Source: Hyphomicrobiales bacterium
Lineage (GTDB): Bacteria; Pseudomonadota; Alphaproteobacteria; Rhizobiales; Rhizobiaceae
Assembly (NCBI GenBank): GCA_003577315.1
Contig: QEVK01000009.1
Span: forward strand, 124,001 to 188,000
Direction of reading: 5' to 3'
DNA: 64,000 bases
The notes under the pieces were generated by a model. The model was not told where the DNA came from. It did no database searches and saw only the letters and a list, made by a program, of their open reading frames with translations. Position numbers and translations under genes: made by a program. Shown one piece after another: positions 32,921 to 42,002 of this stretch; within the stretch, counting starts at the first letter, position 1; every line of letters starts with the position of its first letter.

Positions 32921-33919
32921 GTGTCCCAAGGCAGCGCCATCAAGCGCTCGATCGTCTTCTTCCTGGTGCCGGACTTCACCATGATCGCCTTCGCGACGGC
33001 GCTGGAGCCGTTGCGCTCGGCGAACCGGATGCTGGGCTACCAGGGCTATCGCTGGCGGCTGGCGAGCATCGACGGCCGGCCGGTGCGCGCCTCCAACGGC
33101 GTCGAATGCGCCGTCGACACCTCGCTCGACGAGGAACGCCGCACGATGGCGGGCGCGGAGCGGCCGTCGATGGTCATCGTCTGCTCCGGGCTTGACGTCG
33201 AGAGCTACCACCAGAAGTCGGTCTTCGCCTTCCTGCGCGAGGTTCACAATCGCGGCGTCGCCGTCGGCGGCCTGTGCACGGGCGCGCATGTGCTGGCGCA
33301 GGCGGGGCTTTTGTCGGGCCGCCGCTGCGCCATCCACTGGGAGAACCTGCCCGGCTTCTCCGAGGCGTTCCCCAAGGCCAACGTCTATGCCGACCTGTTC
33401 GAGGTCGACGGCAACATCTACACCTGCGCCGGCGGCACCGCCGCGCTCGACATGATGCTGAAGCTGATCGGCGACGATTTCGGCGACGCCATCGTCAACC
33501 GTGTGTGCGAGCAGGTGCTGACCGACCGGGTGCGCAACCCCACCGACCGCCAGCGCCTGCCGCTGCGCGCGCGCTTGGGCGTGCAGAACTCCAAGGTGCT
33601 GACCATCATCGAGCTGATGGAGGCGAACCTTTCCGAGCCGCTGTCGCTGGTCGAGATCGCCGGCCATGTCGGCCTGTCGCGCCGGCAGATCGAGCGGCTG
33701 TTCCGCCAGGAGATGGGCCGCTCGCCGGCGCGCTACTATCTGGAGATCAGGCTCGACCGGGCGCGCCACCTCCTGATCCAATCGTCGCTGCCGGTGGTGG
33801 AGGTGGCGGTGGCCTGCGGCTTCGTCTCGGCCTCGCACTTCTCCAAGTGCTACCGCGAGCTCTACGCCCGCTCGCCGCAGCAGGAGCGCGGCGAGCGCAA
33901 GCCGCTGCTGGCTGCATAA
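32921..33919 (+). CDS. GlxA-family AraC-type transcriptional regulator (GbdR/CdhR-like)
   Basis: 332 residues from GTG 32921, preceded by GGGAGGAGG. The N-terminal DJ-1/PfpI-like domain carries the cysteine-elbow block VGGLCTGAHVLAQAGLL, and the C-terminal AraC domain has two HTH motifs (LVEIAGHVGLSRRQIERLF and VVEVAVACGFVSASHFSK). Among this family are GbdR (glycine betaine/dimethylglycine) and CdhR (carnitine). A dimethylglycine-dehydrogenase-like gene and a betaine-type methyltransferase cluster lie on either side, so a betaine-responsive activator is a good guess. The effector is not proven. Confidence 0.88.
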   Translation: MSQGSAIKRSIVFFLVPDFTMIAFATALEPLRSANRMLGYQGYRWRLASIDGRPVRASNGVECAVDTSLDEERRTMAGAERPSMVIVCSGLDVESYHQKSVFAFLREVHNRGVAVGGLCTGAHVLAQAGLLSGRRCAIHWENLPGFSEAFPKANVYADLFEVDGNIYTCAGGTAALDMMLKLIGDDFGDAIVNRVCEQVLTDRVRNPTDRQRLPLRARLGVQNSKVLTIIELMEANLSEPLSLVEIAGHVGLSRRQIERLFRQEMGRSPARYYLEIRLDRARHLLIQSSLPVVEVAVACGFVSASHFSKCYRELYARSPQQERGERKPLLAA

Positions 33920-33922
33920 CCT

Positions 33923-34762
33923 TTACCTGTCGCTGTCCCACATCCACGAGCGGTTGAGCCACATCTTCTCGCCGATCAGGCAATCCGTGCCGCCGGGCTC
34001 CACGGAGGCGCGCACGACCGGCAGGCTCCGCGCCTTGCCGGCGCCGCCGCCGGCAAGCTCCAGCACCAGCTTGCGCCGCACGGCTTCGGGAAACTGGCTC
34101 CAGTCGTTGACCGGGACCATGAACGCGCCCGGCCCACCGATCACGCAGTCGCGGTAGTAGGCGTCGAGCTCGGCCAGGTCGAAGCGCCCGGCATAGCCGG
34201 CCCCCGTGGTCATCAGCGGCAGGCCGTTGACGGTGATGCCCCTGGCGACCAGCGCGTCGCGGGCCTCGGCCACCGGCGTGCCCTGGTTGTTGGGCCCGTC
34301 GCCGGAGACGTCGACCACGCGCCTCATGCCGCGATGGACGCTCTCGGCGAAGAGGTCGGCGGCGAATTGCAGCGCGCCGGAGATCGAGGTGCGGCGCGCG
34401 CTGTTCGACGGCGAAAGCGTCAGCTTCTCGGCCACGCGACGGGCGTCCCCGGCATTGGCGACGATCGTCCACGGCACGATGACGTGCTGCACGTCCGCCC
34501 CGGCCCATTCGACATAGGCGATGGCGATCTTGCCGTGGACGCCGCCCTCGATGGCGCGCACCACGTCGTGATGCGTCAGCGCCGCCGCGTAGCCGTCGCG
34601 CTGGATGGCGAGCTCGTCGGGAGACATGGACAGCGAGACGTCGACCGCCAGGATCAGCTCGACATCGACCGGCTCGGCCTGGGCGGAGCCGCAAAGAGCG
34701 CCCGCCACCGTCAGGAGCAGGCCCGCATGCAACGCAGGCCGGGGGCGCCGTGAGCGTGACAT
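33923..34762 (-). CDS. Secreted DUF1194 (VWA-like) protein
   Basis: 279 residues. A signal peptide ends at GSAQA (about residue 30). The mature part starts VDVELILAVDVSLSMSPDE, a VWA-type MIDAS motif (DVSLS), and contains VVDVSGDGPNNQG, typical of DUF1194. The protein is periplasmic and of unknown function. I chose ATG 34762; an in-frame ATG at 34780 would add six residues. It is convergent with the GlxA-type regulator, 3 nt apart. The two C-terminal cysteine-bearing segments (CVIGGPG and DCLIGEKMW) are family features. Confidence 0.85.
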   Translation of the reverse strand: MSRSRRPRPALHAGLLLTVAGALCGSAQAEPVDVELILAVDVSLSMSPDELAIQRDGYAAALTHHDVVRAIEGGVHGKIAIAYVEWAGADVQHVIVPWTIVANAGDARRVAEKLTLSPSNSARRTSISGALQFAADLFAESVHRGMRRVVDVSGDGPNNQGTPVAEARDALVARGITVNGLPLMTTGAGYAGRFDLAELDAYYRDCVIGGPGAFMVPVNDWSQFPEAVRRKLVLELAGGGAGKARSLPVVRASVEPGGTDCLIGEKMWLNRSWMWDSDR

Positions 34763-34796
34763 GGCCGAAGGATACGGCATCCCCCGCCGATGAAAA

Positions 34797-34827
34797 GGAA
34801 AAGGGCCGGCGGCGGCGGCCCTTTTCC
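34797..34827 (-). terminator. Terminator of the DMGDH-like gene
   Basis: A 12-bp stem (34797-34808 with 34816-34827) has arms GGAAAAGGGCCG and CGGCCCTTTTCC and a 7-nt loop. It sits about 30 nt past the minus-strand stop at 34858. On the minus strand it is followed by TTCCTTTTC. Confidence 0.65.
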
Positions 34828-34857
34828 CTTCACGTTTTTGCGACCTGTGCCCGCGCC

Positions 34858-37419
34858 TCAGCTTCGCGGCCTGAGGTTTTCCGGGTCGTAGAGCGCGCGA
34901 TAGCCCACCGCCGCGACCTCGGCCGGGAAGGTTTCCCCGAAATATTCGACCGCAAGCCGCCGGCCTTCCTGGCAATGCGACCATGGCAGATAGGCGAGCG
35001 CGATGTTCTTTCCGATCGTGGGACCGTAGGCGACGGAGGTGGTGTAGGAGCGGCGGCCGAGTTCGTCGACCAGGGTCTCGCCCGTTTGCGGGTCGATCAC
35101 CGGCATGGTCCCGACCGGATAGCGCACGACGCCCCTCGAATCGGTCGTGTCGGGCAGCACCAGCGTGCACAGCATGGCCGGCTGGTGCGGCCGCGCCCTG
35201 TATTCGAGGTGCCTCGCCTTGCCGCGGAAATCCGCGTCCTTGACCTTCGGCCGGGCAAGGTCGGCCTCGAACAGGTTGTATTCGGTCGTCAGGTCGGCGT
35301 TCTGGAGGCGCAGGCTCTTTTCCATGCGCCGCGAATTGGCGTAGGTCTCGACGCCGAAGGCCATGACGCCGGTGGCGCGCAGCCCATCCCACACGGCAAG
35401 CCCGTCCTCATAGGCCATGTGCAGCTCGAAGCCCTGCTCGCCAACATAGGAGATGCGGAAGGCGCTGACGTCGCGGCCGGCGATGCGCACCGGCCGGAAG
35501 GTGGCGAAGGCCAAGTTCGCCGGCAGGAGCGCATCCGGCTCCTCCACCGCCTTTTGCAGCGTTGCCCGCGCGTTCGGCCCCCAGATGCCGATGGTGACGA
35601 CCTTCTCGGTCATGTCGGCGATGGTCACGTCGAAGCCTTCGTCCTCGGCCACGCGCCGCATGTAGGCAAGGTCGCGCGGGCCGGCGTCCGCGCCGTCGAT
35701 GACGCGGCAGCGGTCCTCCATGCGCATGACCGTCAGGTCCGCGCGCACCATGCCCTCGTCGTCGAGGAAATGGGTGTAGATGCCCTTGCCGATATTGGCG
35801 TCGCCGCCGATCCTGGCCGCGCACAGCCATTCCATCAGCGCGACGTGGTCCGGTCCCTCAACGTCGTAGACGGCGAAGTGCGACAGGTTGACGATGCCGC
35901 AATCCTCGCTCATCGCCAGGTGCTCGGCGTTGGAGACGCGCCAGAAATGGCGGGCGTCCCACTCACTCTCGCGCACCGGCACGCGCTCGCCGTATTTCTC
36001 CAGGAGGTGCTCGTTGGCGGCATAGCCGTGGGCGCGCTCCCAGCCGCCCAGCTCCATGAAATGGCCGCCGAGCTCCTTCTCGCGCTCGTAAAAGGGCGAG
36101 CGGCGGACGCCGCGGCCGGTGGCATAGGGCTCGCGCGGGTGGACGGCCGGGTTGTAGACCTTGCAGGCCGCCTCGCCGCAGCGCCCCTCGACGAACGCCG
36201 CATCGAGCTGGTGGTCGTGGAAGCGCGAATAGTCGATGCGGGCGTGGTCGATCTGTGTGCGCCCGTCGGTCATCCAGTCGGCGACGAGCCTGGCCATGCC
36301 CGGCGCGTCCTTGACCCAGATGGCGACGGCGTACCACAGCCCGCGCACCTTGCGGCTTTCGCCGACGGAGGGGCCGCCGTCGGCCGTCACCTGCAACAAT
36401 CCGTTGAACGAGCGGCGCTCGTCGTAACCCAGCTCGCCGAGGATCGGCGTCAGCTCGATGGCCCGCTCCAGCGGCCCGACGATCTGCTCCATGTCGAGGT
36501 CGCGCTGCGACGGCGACAGCCGCGCCTGGTCCTTCTCCAGAAGCTCGCGCGGGTGGACGAGTCGCGGCTCGGTCTCCTCGTAGTAGCCCCATTCGATCAT
36601 CCCGCCCTCGGAGGTGACGGGGTCGCCGGTGTCGCGCATATAGGCCGAGTTGCCCTGGTCGCGCATCAGCGGAAAGCCGATCTCCTTGGCCGTCCCGGCG
36701 AACTGCGTATAGGGGCCGAAGAAGGTCAGCGGGTGGTCGATAGGCATGACCGGCAGGTCCTCGCCGGCCATCTCGGCGATGAGCCTGCCCCACAGGCCGG
36801 CGCAGACCACGACCCGGTCGGCCATGACGGTGCCGCGCCCGGTCACCACGCCCCGGATGCGCCCGTCCTCGATGACGAGCGACGTCGCGGCGGTGTTGGC
36901 GAACGCCCTGAGCCTGCCCGACGCCTCGGCCATGTCGACCAGCTTGCCCGCCACCGTCTGCGAGCGCGGCACGACGAGGCCGGCATCGGGGTCCCACAGC
37001 CCGCCCTGCACCATCGCCTCCTCGATCAGCGGGAATTTCTGCTTGATCCCGGCCGGGTCGATGAGGCGGGCGCGGGTGCCGAACGCCTTCGCCGAGGCCA
37101 CCTTGCGCCTGATCTCGTCCATGCGGGCGTCGTCGCCCACACGCGCCACCTCCAGCCCGCCGACGCGGTCGTAGTGGCCGAGCCGGTCGTAGAAATCGAT
37201 GGAGTAGAGCGTCGTCCAGCACGACAGGAAATCGTGGCTGGTGGTGTAGCAGAAGTCGGAGGCGTGCGCGGTCGAGCCGATGTCGGTGGGAATGCCGGAC
37301 TTGTCGATGCCGACGATGTCGTCCCAGCCGCGCTCGATCAAATGATGGGCGAGCGACGCGCCGACGATGCCCCCCACGCCGACGATGACCACCTTCGCTC
37401 TTTCCGGGAACCCTGCCAT
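34858..37419 (-). CDS. FAD-dependent dimethylglycine/sarcosine dehydrogenase-like protein with GcvT domain
   Basis: 853 residues. Residues 8-38 form the FAD site VVIVGVGGIVGASLAHH. H52 in GSTAHASDF matches the histidine that binds FAD covalently in dimethylglycine dehydrogenase. The oxidoreductase domain runs to about 400; the C-terminal half (about 440-850) is a GcvT/aminomethyltransferase fold (GIWGPNARATLQKA, YVGEQGFELHM). Such fusions oxidise dimethylglycine or sarcosine and pass formaldehyde to tetrahydrofolate. GGAGG precedes ATG 37419. A tandem octamer operator lies 70-85 nt upstream. The substrate is unproven, but the methyl-transfer cluster could produce dimethylglycine. Confidence 0.86.
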   Translation of the reverse strand: MAGFPERAKVVIVGVGGIVGASLAHHLIERGWDDIVGIDKSGIPTDIGSTAHASDFCYTTSHDFLSCWTTLYSIDFYDRLGHYDRVGGLEVARVGDDARMDEIRRKVASAKAFGTRARLIDPAGIKQKFPLIEEAMVQGGLWDPDAGLVVPRSQTVAGKLVDMAEASGRLRAFANTAATSLVIEDGRIRGVVTGRGTVMADRVVVCAGLWGRLIAEMAGEDLPVMPIDHPLTFFGPYTQFAGTAKEIGFPLMRDQGNSAYMRDTGDPVTSEGGMIEWGYYEETEPRLVHPRELLEKDQARLSPSQRDLDMEQIVGPLERAIELTPILGELGYDERRSFNGLLQVTADGGPSVGESRKVRGLWYAVAIWVKDAPGMARLVADWMTDGRTQIDHARIDYSRFHDHQLDAAFVEGRCGEAACKVYNPAVHPREPYATGRGVRRSPFYEREKELGGHFMELGGWERAHGYAANEHLLEKYGERVPVRESEWDARHFWRVSNAEHLAMSEDCGIVNLSHFAVYDVEGPDHVALMEWLCAARIGGDANIGKGIYTHFLDDEGMVRADLTVMRMEDRCRVIDGADAGPRDLAYMRRVAEDEGFDVTIADMTEKVVTIGIWGPNARATLQKAVEEPDALLPANLAFATFRPVRIAGRDVSAFRISYVGEQGFELHMAYEDGLAVWDGLRATGVMAFGVETYANSRRMEKSLRLQNADLTTEYNLFEADLARPKVKDADFRGKARHLEYRARPHQPAMLCTLVLPDTTDSRGVVRYPVGTMPVIDPQTGETLVDELGRRSYTTSVAYGPTIGKNIALAYLPWSHCQEGRRLAVEYFGETFPAEVAAVGYRALYDPENLRPRS

Positions 37420-37488
37420 TGCCTGAAGCCTCCGCCGTGACCGTGCCGGCCGACTATAGGGCCGCGCGGCGCGGGCATTGAAGCCTGT

Positions 37489-37504
37489 TTGCGACATTGC
37501 GACA
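37489..37504 (-). promoter_or_regulatory. Tandem octamer, candidate AraC-type operator
   Basis: Two perfect consecutive copies of TTGCGACA (37489-37496, 37497-37504; TGTCGCAA on the coding strand) lie 70-85 nt upstream of the DMGDH-like start. Direct repeats are the usual binding geometry of AraC-family activators, and a GlxA/AraC-type gene is 3.5 kb away. Single copies occur at 23332 (MttB/corrinoid divergent region) and 10070. Confidence 0.45.
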
Positions 37505-37564
37505 ACGCCGCGCGACGGCGTCGCCGCGGGAACGTGGTGGTGCCGGAACGACGGGATGAACATG

Positions 37565-37591
37565 AAAAGGCCGGGCGCGCGGCCCGGCCTT
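37565..37591 (-). terminator. Terminator of the small secreted protein gene
   Basis: Arms AAGGCCGGG (37567-37575) and CCCGGCCTT (37583-37591) with a CGCGCGG loop, followed on the minus strand by TTTTC. It lies 27 nt past the stop at 37618. Confidence 0.7.
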
Positions 37592-37617
37592 CGCGGATGG
37601 AGGAAATGCGGAAGGAC

Positions 37618-37911
37618 TCAGAAGATCTTGCCGCGGCTCGCCTCGATCTCCAGCCGCTCGGTGCCGGTCAGCACCTCGCGGTCGCCGTTCGGCATGGTCA
37701 CGAAGCAGCCCGTGGGGCAGATCTCGATGCTCTCTCCGGGGCCGATCGACAGCTCGACCTGCTGGCCGCCCTCGGTGACGATCAGCGTGTGGGCGGTGTC
37801 GTCGCGGTTGGTCACGGTGGCCGCGGCCGCGGCCGCCGGCGTGGCGACCGCAAGGGCCAGGGCCGCAGCGACCAGGAACTTGTCCATCGGCCGGTTCGTC
37901 CGCTCGTTCAT
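37618..37911 (-). CDS. Small secreted hypothetical protein
   Basis: 97 residues from ATG 37911, or 89 from ATG 37887; neither has a strong ribosome-binding site. A signal peptide ends near AAAAA (residue 30). The mature part, beginning VTNRDDTAHTLIVTEGG, is a small beta-rich domain with two cysteines in EICPTGCFV that could form a disulfide. Family not recognised. It resembles small periplasmic proteins of rhizobia with no known function. The gene is monocistronic, with its own terminator. Confidence 0.75.
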   Translation of the reverse strand: MNERTNRPMDKFLVAAALALAVATPAAAAAATVTNRDDTAHTLIVTEGGQQVELSIGPGESIEICPTGCFVTMPNGDREVLTGTERLEIEASRGKIF

Positions 37912-38009
37912 GGGCTCGTCGGTGTCTCCACCGCCTCCGTTTCAGCGGGGCATCGCCCCTTTTCGGCCGTCTTATAGCCGTTCCAACCTGAACGCCAACT
38001 GAACGCGGA

Positions 38010-40538
38010 TCAAGCCCCTTCGGCTTCCGCCCCGGTCGGCTCGGCCTGTCGCGCGGGCTTCGCGCCGCCGGCCTTCGCGCGCGGCGGCTTCTCCTCTTGC
38101 GCCGGCGCCGGCGCGGGCGTCGCCGGCAGCGCATCCTCGGGCGCGGCCCTGATCTGGAGCGTGCGCGACGACGACGGCAGCGAGATGCCCTCCTGCCTGA
38201 AGCGCTCGACGATGCGGAAGCGCAGCTCGTTGGTGAAGGCGAGCGTGCCGGTGATGTCCGGCACCACGGCGCGGACCACGAAATTGAGCGTGCCGTCGCC
38301 GAAGCCTGCGAAGTCCACCGAGGGCATCGGGTTCTTGAGGATGCCGGGCTGCTCGCCGACGACCTCGCTCAGCACGGCATGGACGTGGCGCGGGTCGTTG
38401 TCGTCGGCGACGTTGACGGGAACGTCGACGCGGCCGAGCTTGTTGCGCAGCGTCCAGTTGCCGACGGCGGCGTTGATCAGCTCCGAGTTGGGCAGGATGA
38501 CAGTCTGGCGGCGGAAGGTCTCGATCTCGGTGGCGCGCACGGAAATCTTGCGCACGTTGCCTTCCACCGCGCCGGCCACGATCCAGTCGCCGACCTTGAA
38601 CGGCCGCTCGGCCAGCAGGATCAGGCCGGAGACGAAGTTGTTGACGATGTTCTGGAGGCCGAAGCCGATGCCGAGCGACAGCGCGCCCGCCACCAGCGCC
38701 AGGTTGGACAGGTCGATGCCGGCGGCCGAGATGCCTACCAGCGCCGCGAGCGCCACCCCGGCATAGCCCACCGCCGTGCTGATCGAGTTGCGCACGCCCA
38801 CGTCCACGCGCCCGCGCGCCATCACCTTGCCGTCGAGCCAGCGCTGGAAGCCGCGCGTGCCGAAATAGCCGATCAGGAAGACGAGGATGCCGCTCAATAT
38901 GCCGATCAGCGAGATCGAGATCGAGCCGATCCTGACCTCGGTGGCGATGTTGTAGGCCCAGGCGCGGATGTCGCCCCACTGGAAGCCCCATTGCAGCAGG
39001 ATCAGCGGGATGCCGACCGCCAGCACCAGCACGTTGATGACGATGGACAGCACCAGGCCGAGCTGGTCCTCGGTCGTCTCGTCGAGATGGAAGCGCGCGC
39101 TCAGCGCCCGCCCGAGGCTGGTGCGGCCGAACGCGCCCTCCTCCGAGATCGCGGTGGCCGACAGGTAGCCGATATACATCGTGGCCAGGATCGCGCCGGT
39201 GACGACGATCTGCTGCGAGATGAAGCGGGCAAGGCCGATATAGCCGAGAAGCGCGGCCAGGATGGTGCCGCCGCCGAGCAGGAAGGCGAGCAGGCGGAAC
39301 AGCGGATGCCAGCGCCGCGGCCGGCCTGCCTCGTCGACATAGGGGCGCACGAGGCCGATGACGACGACCAGAAGCCCGACCAGCAGCGTGGCGAAGAAGC
39401 TCTTGGCCACCGTCAGCGACAGCGGCGAGCCCATCACCTCGTTGACCTTGCTGGCGAAGAAGTCGAGGCCGGTGACGAGCGCCGTCAGGCACGTCAGCCA
39501 GAACAGCGCCCGCGCCGCGCCCGTGTGTACCGGCACCAGCCGCCATTCGGGCATGCGCGGCGAGAACACCGCGCCCGACAGCCGGGAGACGAAGAAGACG
39601 ATGGCGACGACGTTGAACAGCGACACCATCATCTCGCCGATGTCGCGGCGCAGCACGTTGTAGTAGCTGTAGAAGAACCAGGTCGAGGCCAGGAACACCA
39701 CCAGCGCCGCCGAGGGCAGCAGCGTCGACCAGAACGCCACCGACAGCCGGTTGAGGTAGGACGGCTCCTTCTTCAGCGGGTCGGCGTGGAGCATGTCGCC
39801 GAACAGGCGCCGCCCGCCGATCAGAAGCACCCCGGCCGCGGCCAGCGCGAAGAAGGTGGCGAGCAGCACCGAGTGCAGCTTGTAGGAGAAGACGAAGCGC
39901 AGCCACGAGGAAAAGGCGTTGTAGACCTTGCCGGCCTCGACGGTGACGTCCTTCAGCACCTCGGGGCTGATGGCGACCGAGATGTCGTAGCGCCGCGACA
40001 GCGTGTTGGCGAACAGGTCGCGCCTGATCTGGACGATCTCCTCGACCAGCCGGGCGATGCGCAGCGAGATCGTCTCGGCCTCGCCGAGCAGGGCGTTGAT
40101 CTCGGCCTTCTCCGCGATCAGGCTCTTGCGCTCCTCGGTCAGCGCCGGCGGCTCGGGCGGCTCGTCCTCGCCGCGCGCCGGGCCGATCTCGTCCAGCCGC
40201 TGGTTGATGACCGCGAGGCGCGGCCGGAACGCGACGCCGCTGGCGATGAGGTCGCGCGCCAGCCCTTCCAGCTCGACGCGGATCTCGACGAGGACCGCGT
40301 CGTCCTCGGCGTTGGCGCGCATGCGCGCCTCGAGCGCGCCGGTGCGCTCGCCGATGGCGGCGATCCTGTCGCGCTGCTCGTCGACGACCTCGGGCGACGG
40401 CGTCTTGACCGGGCCGAACGAGATGCCGCGGTCGCCGTCCTCGGCTTCCTGCGCGGCGAGCGTGGCGGGCGAAAGCGTGCCCGCGGCGAGCGCGAGGACA
40501 AGCAGGAGCCGCGAAAGGAGAAGGACCGGCAGCTTCAT
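38010..40538 (-). CDS. DUF3772 mechanosensitive ion channel (large MscS)
   Basis: 842 residues. A signal peptide (1-29, ending LAAQ) is followed by the periplasmic DUF3772 region rich in charged coiled-coil sequence (about 35-200). About ten membrane helices then span residues 215-600. The MscS core is clear: the pore helix AGALSLGIGFGLQNIVNNFV and the beta domain PFKVGDWIVAGAVEGNV. A Pro/Ala/Lys-rich tail ends it (about 800-842). The protein releases solutes under osmotic down-shock. Betaines are typical cargo and osmolytes, but no functional link to the cluster can be shown. Start ATG 40538. Confidence 0.92.
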   Translation of the reverse strand: MKLPVLLLSRLLLVLALAAGTLSPATLAAQEAEDGDRGISFGPVKTPSPEVVDEQRDRIAAIGERTGALEARMRANAEDDAVLVEIRVELEGLARDLIASGVAFRPRLAVINQRLDEIGPARGEDEPPEPPALTEERKSLIAEKAEINALLGEAETISLRIARLVEEIVQIRRDLFANTLSRRYDISVAISPEVLKDVTVEAGKVYNAFSSWLRFVFSYKLHSVLLATFFALAAAGVLLIGGRRLFGDMLHADPLKKEPSYLNRLSVAFWSTLLPSAALVVFLASTWFFYSYYNVLRRDIGEMMVSLFNVVAIVFFVSRLSGAVFSPRMPEWRLVPVHTGAARALFWLTCLTALVTGLDFFASKVNEVMGSPLSLTVAKSFFATLLVGLLVVVIGLVRPYVDEAGRPRRWHPLFRLLAFLLGGGTILAALLGYIGLARFISQQIVVTGAILATMYIGYLSATAISEEGAFGRTSLGRALSARFHLDETTEDQLGLVLSIVINVLVLAVGIPLILLQWGFQWGDIRAWAYNIATEVRIGSISISLIGILSGILVFLIGYFGTRGFQRWLDGKVMARGRVDVGVRNSISTAVGYAGVALAALVGISAAGIDLSNLALVAGALSLGIGFGLQNIVNNFVSGLILLAERPFKVGDWIVAGAVEGNVRKISVRATEIETFRRQTVILPNSELINAAVGNWTLRNKLGRVDVPVNVADDNDPRHVHAVLSEVVGEQPGILKNPMPSVDFAGFGDGTLNFVVRAVVPDITGTLAFTNELRFRIVERFRQEGISLPSSSRTLQIRAAPEDALPATPAPAPAQEEKPPRAKAGGAKPARQAEPTGAEAEGA

Positions 40539-40628
40539 GCGCCTCGGCGTCGTTCGGTGTCAGGAAAGGCCATTGTTAGGCGAGCACAATGGCAGCGGCA
40601 AGGCCGCATCGGCCGGTCCCGCGGGCGC

Positions 40629-41324
40629 TCACCGCACGAAGGTGACGAACTCCTCCACCGGCACGCGCTCGCTGCGCAGCGCGTTCTCCGGCTTCGATTC
40701 GTCCTCGTGGCCCAGCGCCATGCCGCACACGACGATCTCCTCGTCGGGGATGCCGAGCAGCGGCCGGATCTGACGGTGATAGGGCGCGAACGCCGCCTGC
40801 GGGCAGGTGTGCAGGCCCCTGCCCCGCGCCGCGATCATCACGTTCTGCAGGAACATGCCGTGATCGACCCACGAGCCGATGTTGAGTCGCCGGTCGATGG
40901 TGAAGATCATGCCCACCGGCGCGTCGAAGAAGAGGAAGTTGCGGTCGTGCTGGGCGCGCATGCGCTCGACGTCGCGGCGGCCGATGCCGAGCAGGCTGTA
41001 GAGCGCGAAGCCGACCGTGCGCCGGCGCGTCAGGTAGGGCTCGAAGAACTGGTCGGGATAGTAGCGATACTCGTCCCACTCGACCTTTTCCGGGCGCACG
41101 CCGCTGCCGAGGATCGCCCGCGACAGCGCCTCCTTGCGCTCGCCGGTGACGACATAGACCTTCCACGGCTGCATGTTGGTGCCCGACGGCGCGCGCGAGG
41201 CGACGCGCAGGATGTCGCTCACCGTCTCGTCCGGCACCGGCGTCGGCAGGAAGGCGCGCACCGAGCGCCGGGAGACGATGGCGTGGTCGACGATCGCCGT
41301 TTCATAGGGTTCATGCTCGGTCAT
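40629..41324 (-). CDS. Nitroreductase-family FMN oxidoreductase
   Basis: 231 residues. The FMN-binding start is SRRSVRAFLPTPV and the ASRAPSGTNMQPWKVYVVTG block follows. GMFLQNVMIAARGRGLHTCPQ and GMALGHED are C-terminal family features. It is a homodimeric NAD(P)H:FMN enzyme reducing nitro or quinone-like compounds. I chose ATG 41324 by family alignment; an upstream ATG at 41339 is weaker. It lacks the BluB-specific features, so I do not assign it to dimethylbenzimidazole synthesis despite the corrinoid theme nearby. It lies 90 nt from the DUF3772 gene start. Confidence 0.88.
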   Translation of the reverse strand: MTEHEPYETAIVDHAIVSRRSVRAFLPTPVPDETVSDILRVASRAPSGTNMQPWKVYVVTGERKEALSRAILGSGVRPEKVEWDEYRYYPDQFFEPYLTRRRTVGFALYSLLGIGRRDVERMRAQHDRNFLFFDAPVGMIFTIDRRLNIGSWVDHGMFLQNVMIAARGRGLHTCPQAAFAPYHRQIRPLLGIPDEEIVVCGMALGHEDESKPENALRSERVPVEEFVTFVR

Positions 41325-41432
41325 GTCAGGGGATAGCATTGCCAGCCTTTCGCAAGCGCGGCGCGCGGCGCGCGTCCCGTCAGGCAGCAACGCATAGGAC
41401 AACATGCCGCGGCAGGCAATTCCCCGTCGGCA

Positions 41433-41729
41433 TCAGTCCCAGAACGGCTCGAACGGATCGATGCGGCAGGCGTAGACCACGCAGCTTTCCCCGTCGCGGG
41501 TGCGGATCGTCTGCGGCATCGCGACCTCGCCCACCGAGCAGTAATGGCCGCCGGCCACGTAGCGGTCGTAGGTATGCCGACCCGTGGTCAGCACCACCGC
41601 GCCGCGCGACTGGATCGTCGCCTGCACCTGGTCGCAGCTCATGGCGCGCGCGTCGGGCCGCCCCTGCGCGACGGCCGCGCCGCAGAACGCCGCCAGAAGG
41701 GCAATCGTCATCGCCGGGCGGTGCAACAT
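41433..41729 (-). CDS. Small secreted hypothetical protein, cysteine pairs
   Basis: 98 residues. A signal peptide ends around AVAQG (residue 22). The mature part has four cysteines: SCDQVQ, HYCSVG, and the pair in ESCVVYACRIDP, so two disulfides are likely. The pattern MSCDQVQATIQSRGAVVLTTG is shared by small periplasmic proteins of rhizobia of unknown function. AAGGAA precedes the ATG at 41729. It is divergent from the tamA gene. Confidence 0.8.
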   Translation of the reverse strand: MLHRPAMTIALLAAFCGAAVAQGRPDARAMSCDQVQATIQSRGAVVLTTGRHTYDRYVAGGHYCSVGEVAMPQTIRTRDGESCVVYACRIDPFEPFWD

Positions 41730-42002
41730 CGGCGTTTCCTTTCCACTGGTATCGAGTCGTCCATTATGTAGCTCCTCGCGCGGCGGGGAAAAGACCCCTC
41801 CCGCCGCAAATCCGCTCCGGGCTTTTCCCCGCCCGCCGCGACCCCGCCGGGGGGTTGCCCGTCGCGGCGGTCTGCTCTATCCGGGGTGCGGGGCAGGTGT
41901 TTCCTGCGGCGGCAAGGCGCTGTTAACCCTGCCGGCCGAGAATGGCCCGCGGGCGCGATGCGGGCTGAAAGCCTCGCATGTCGAGAACAGTTAGGAGTAG
42001 AC

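Noticed and set aside
40629..41324. BluB (dimethylbenzimidazole synthase) supporting the corrinoid theme
   Set aside because: The sequence is a general nitroreductase. I could not see BluB-specific features, and it is in a separate transcription unit.
41777..41840. Inverted repeat around GGGGAAAAG/CTTTTCCCC upstream of tamA
   Set aside because: A 9-bp core with imperfect GC flanks in a GC-rich divergent region, with no T-run; not enough to call a terminator or operator.
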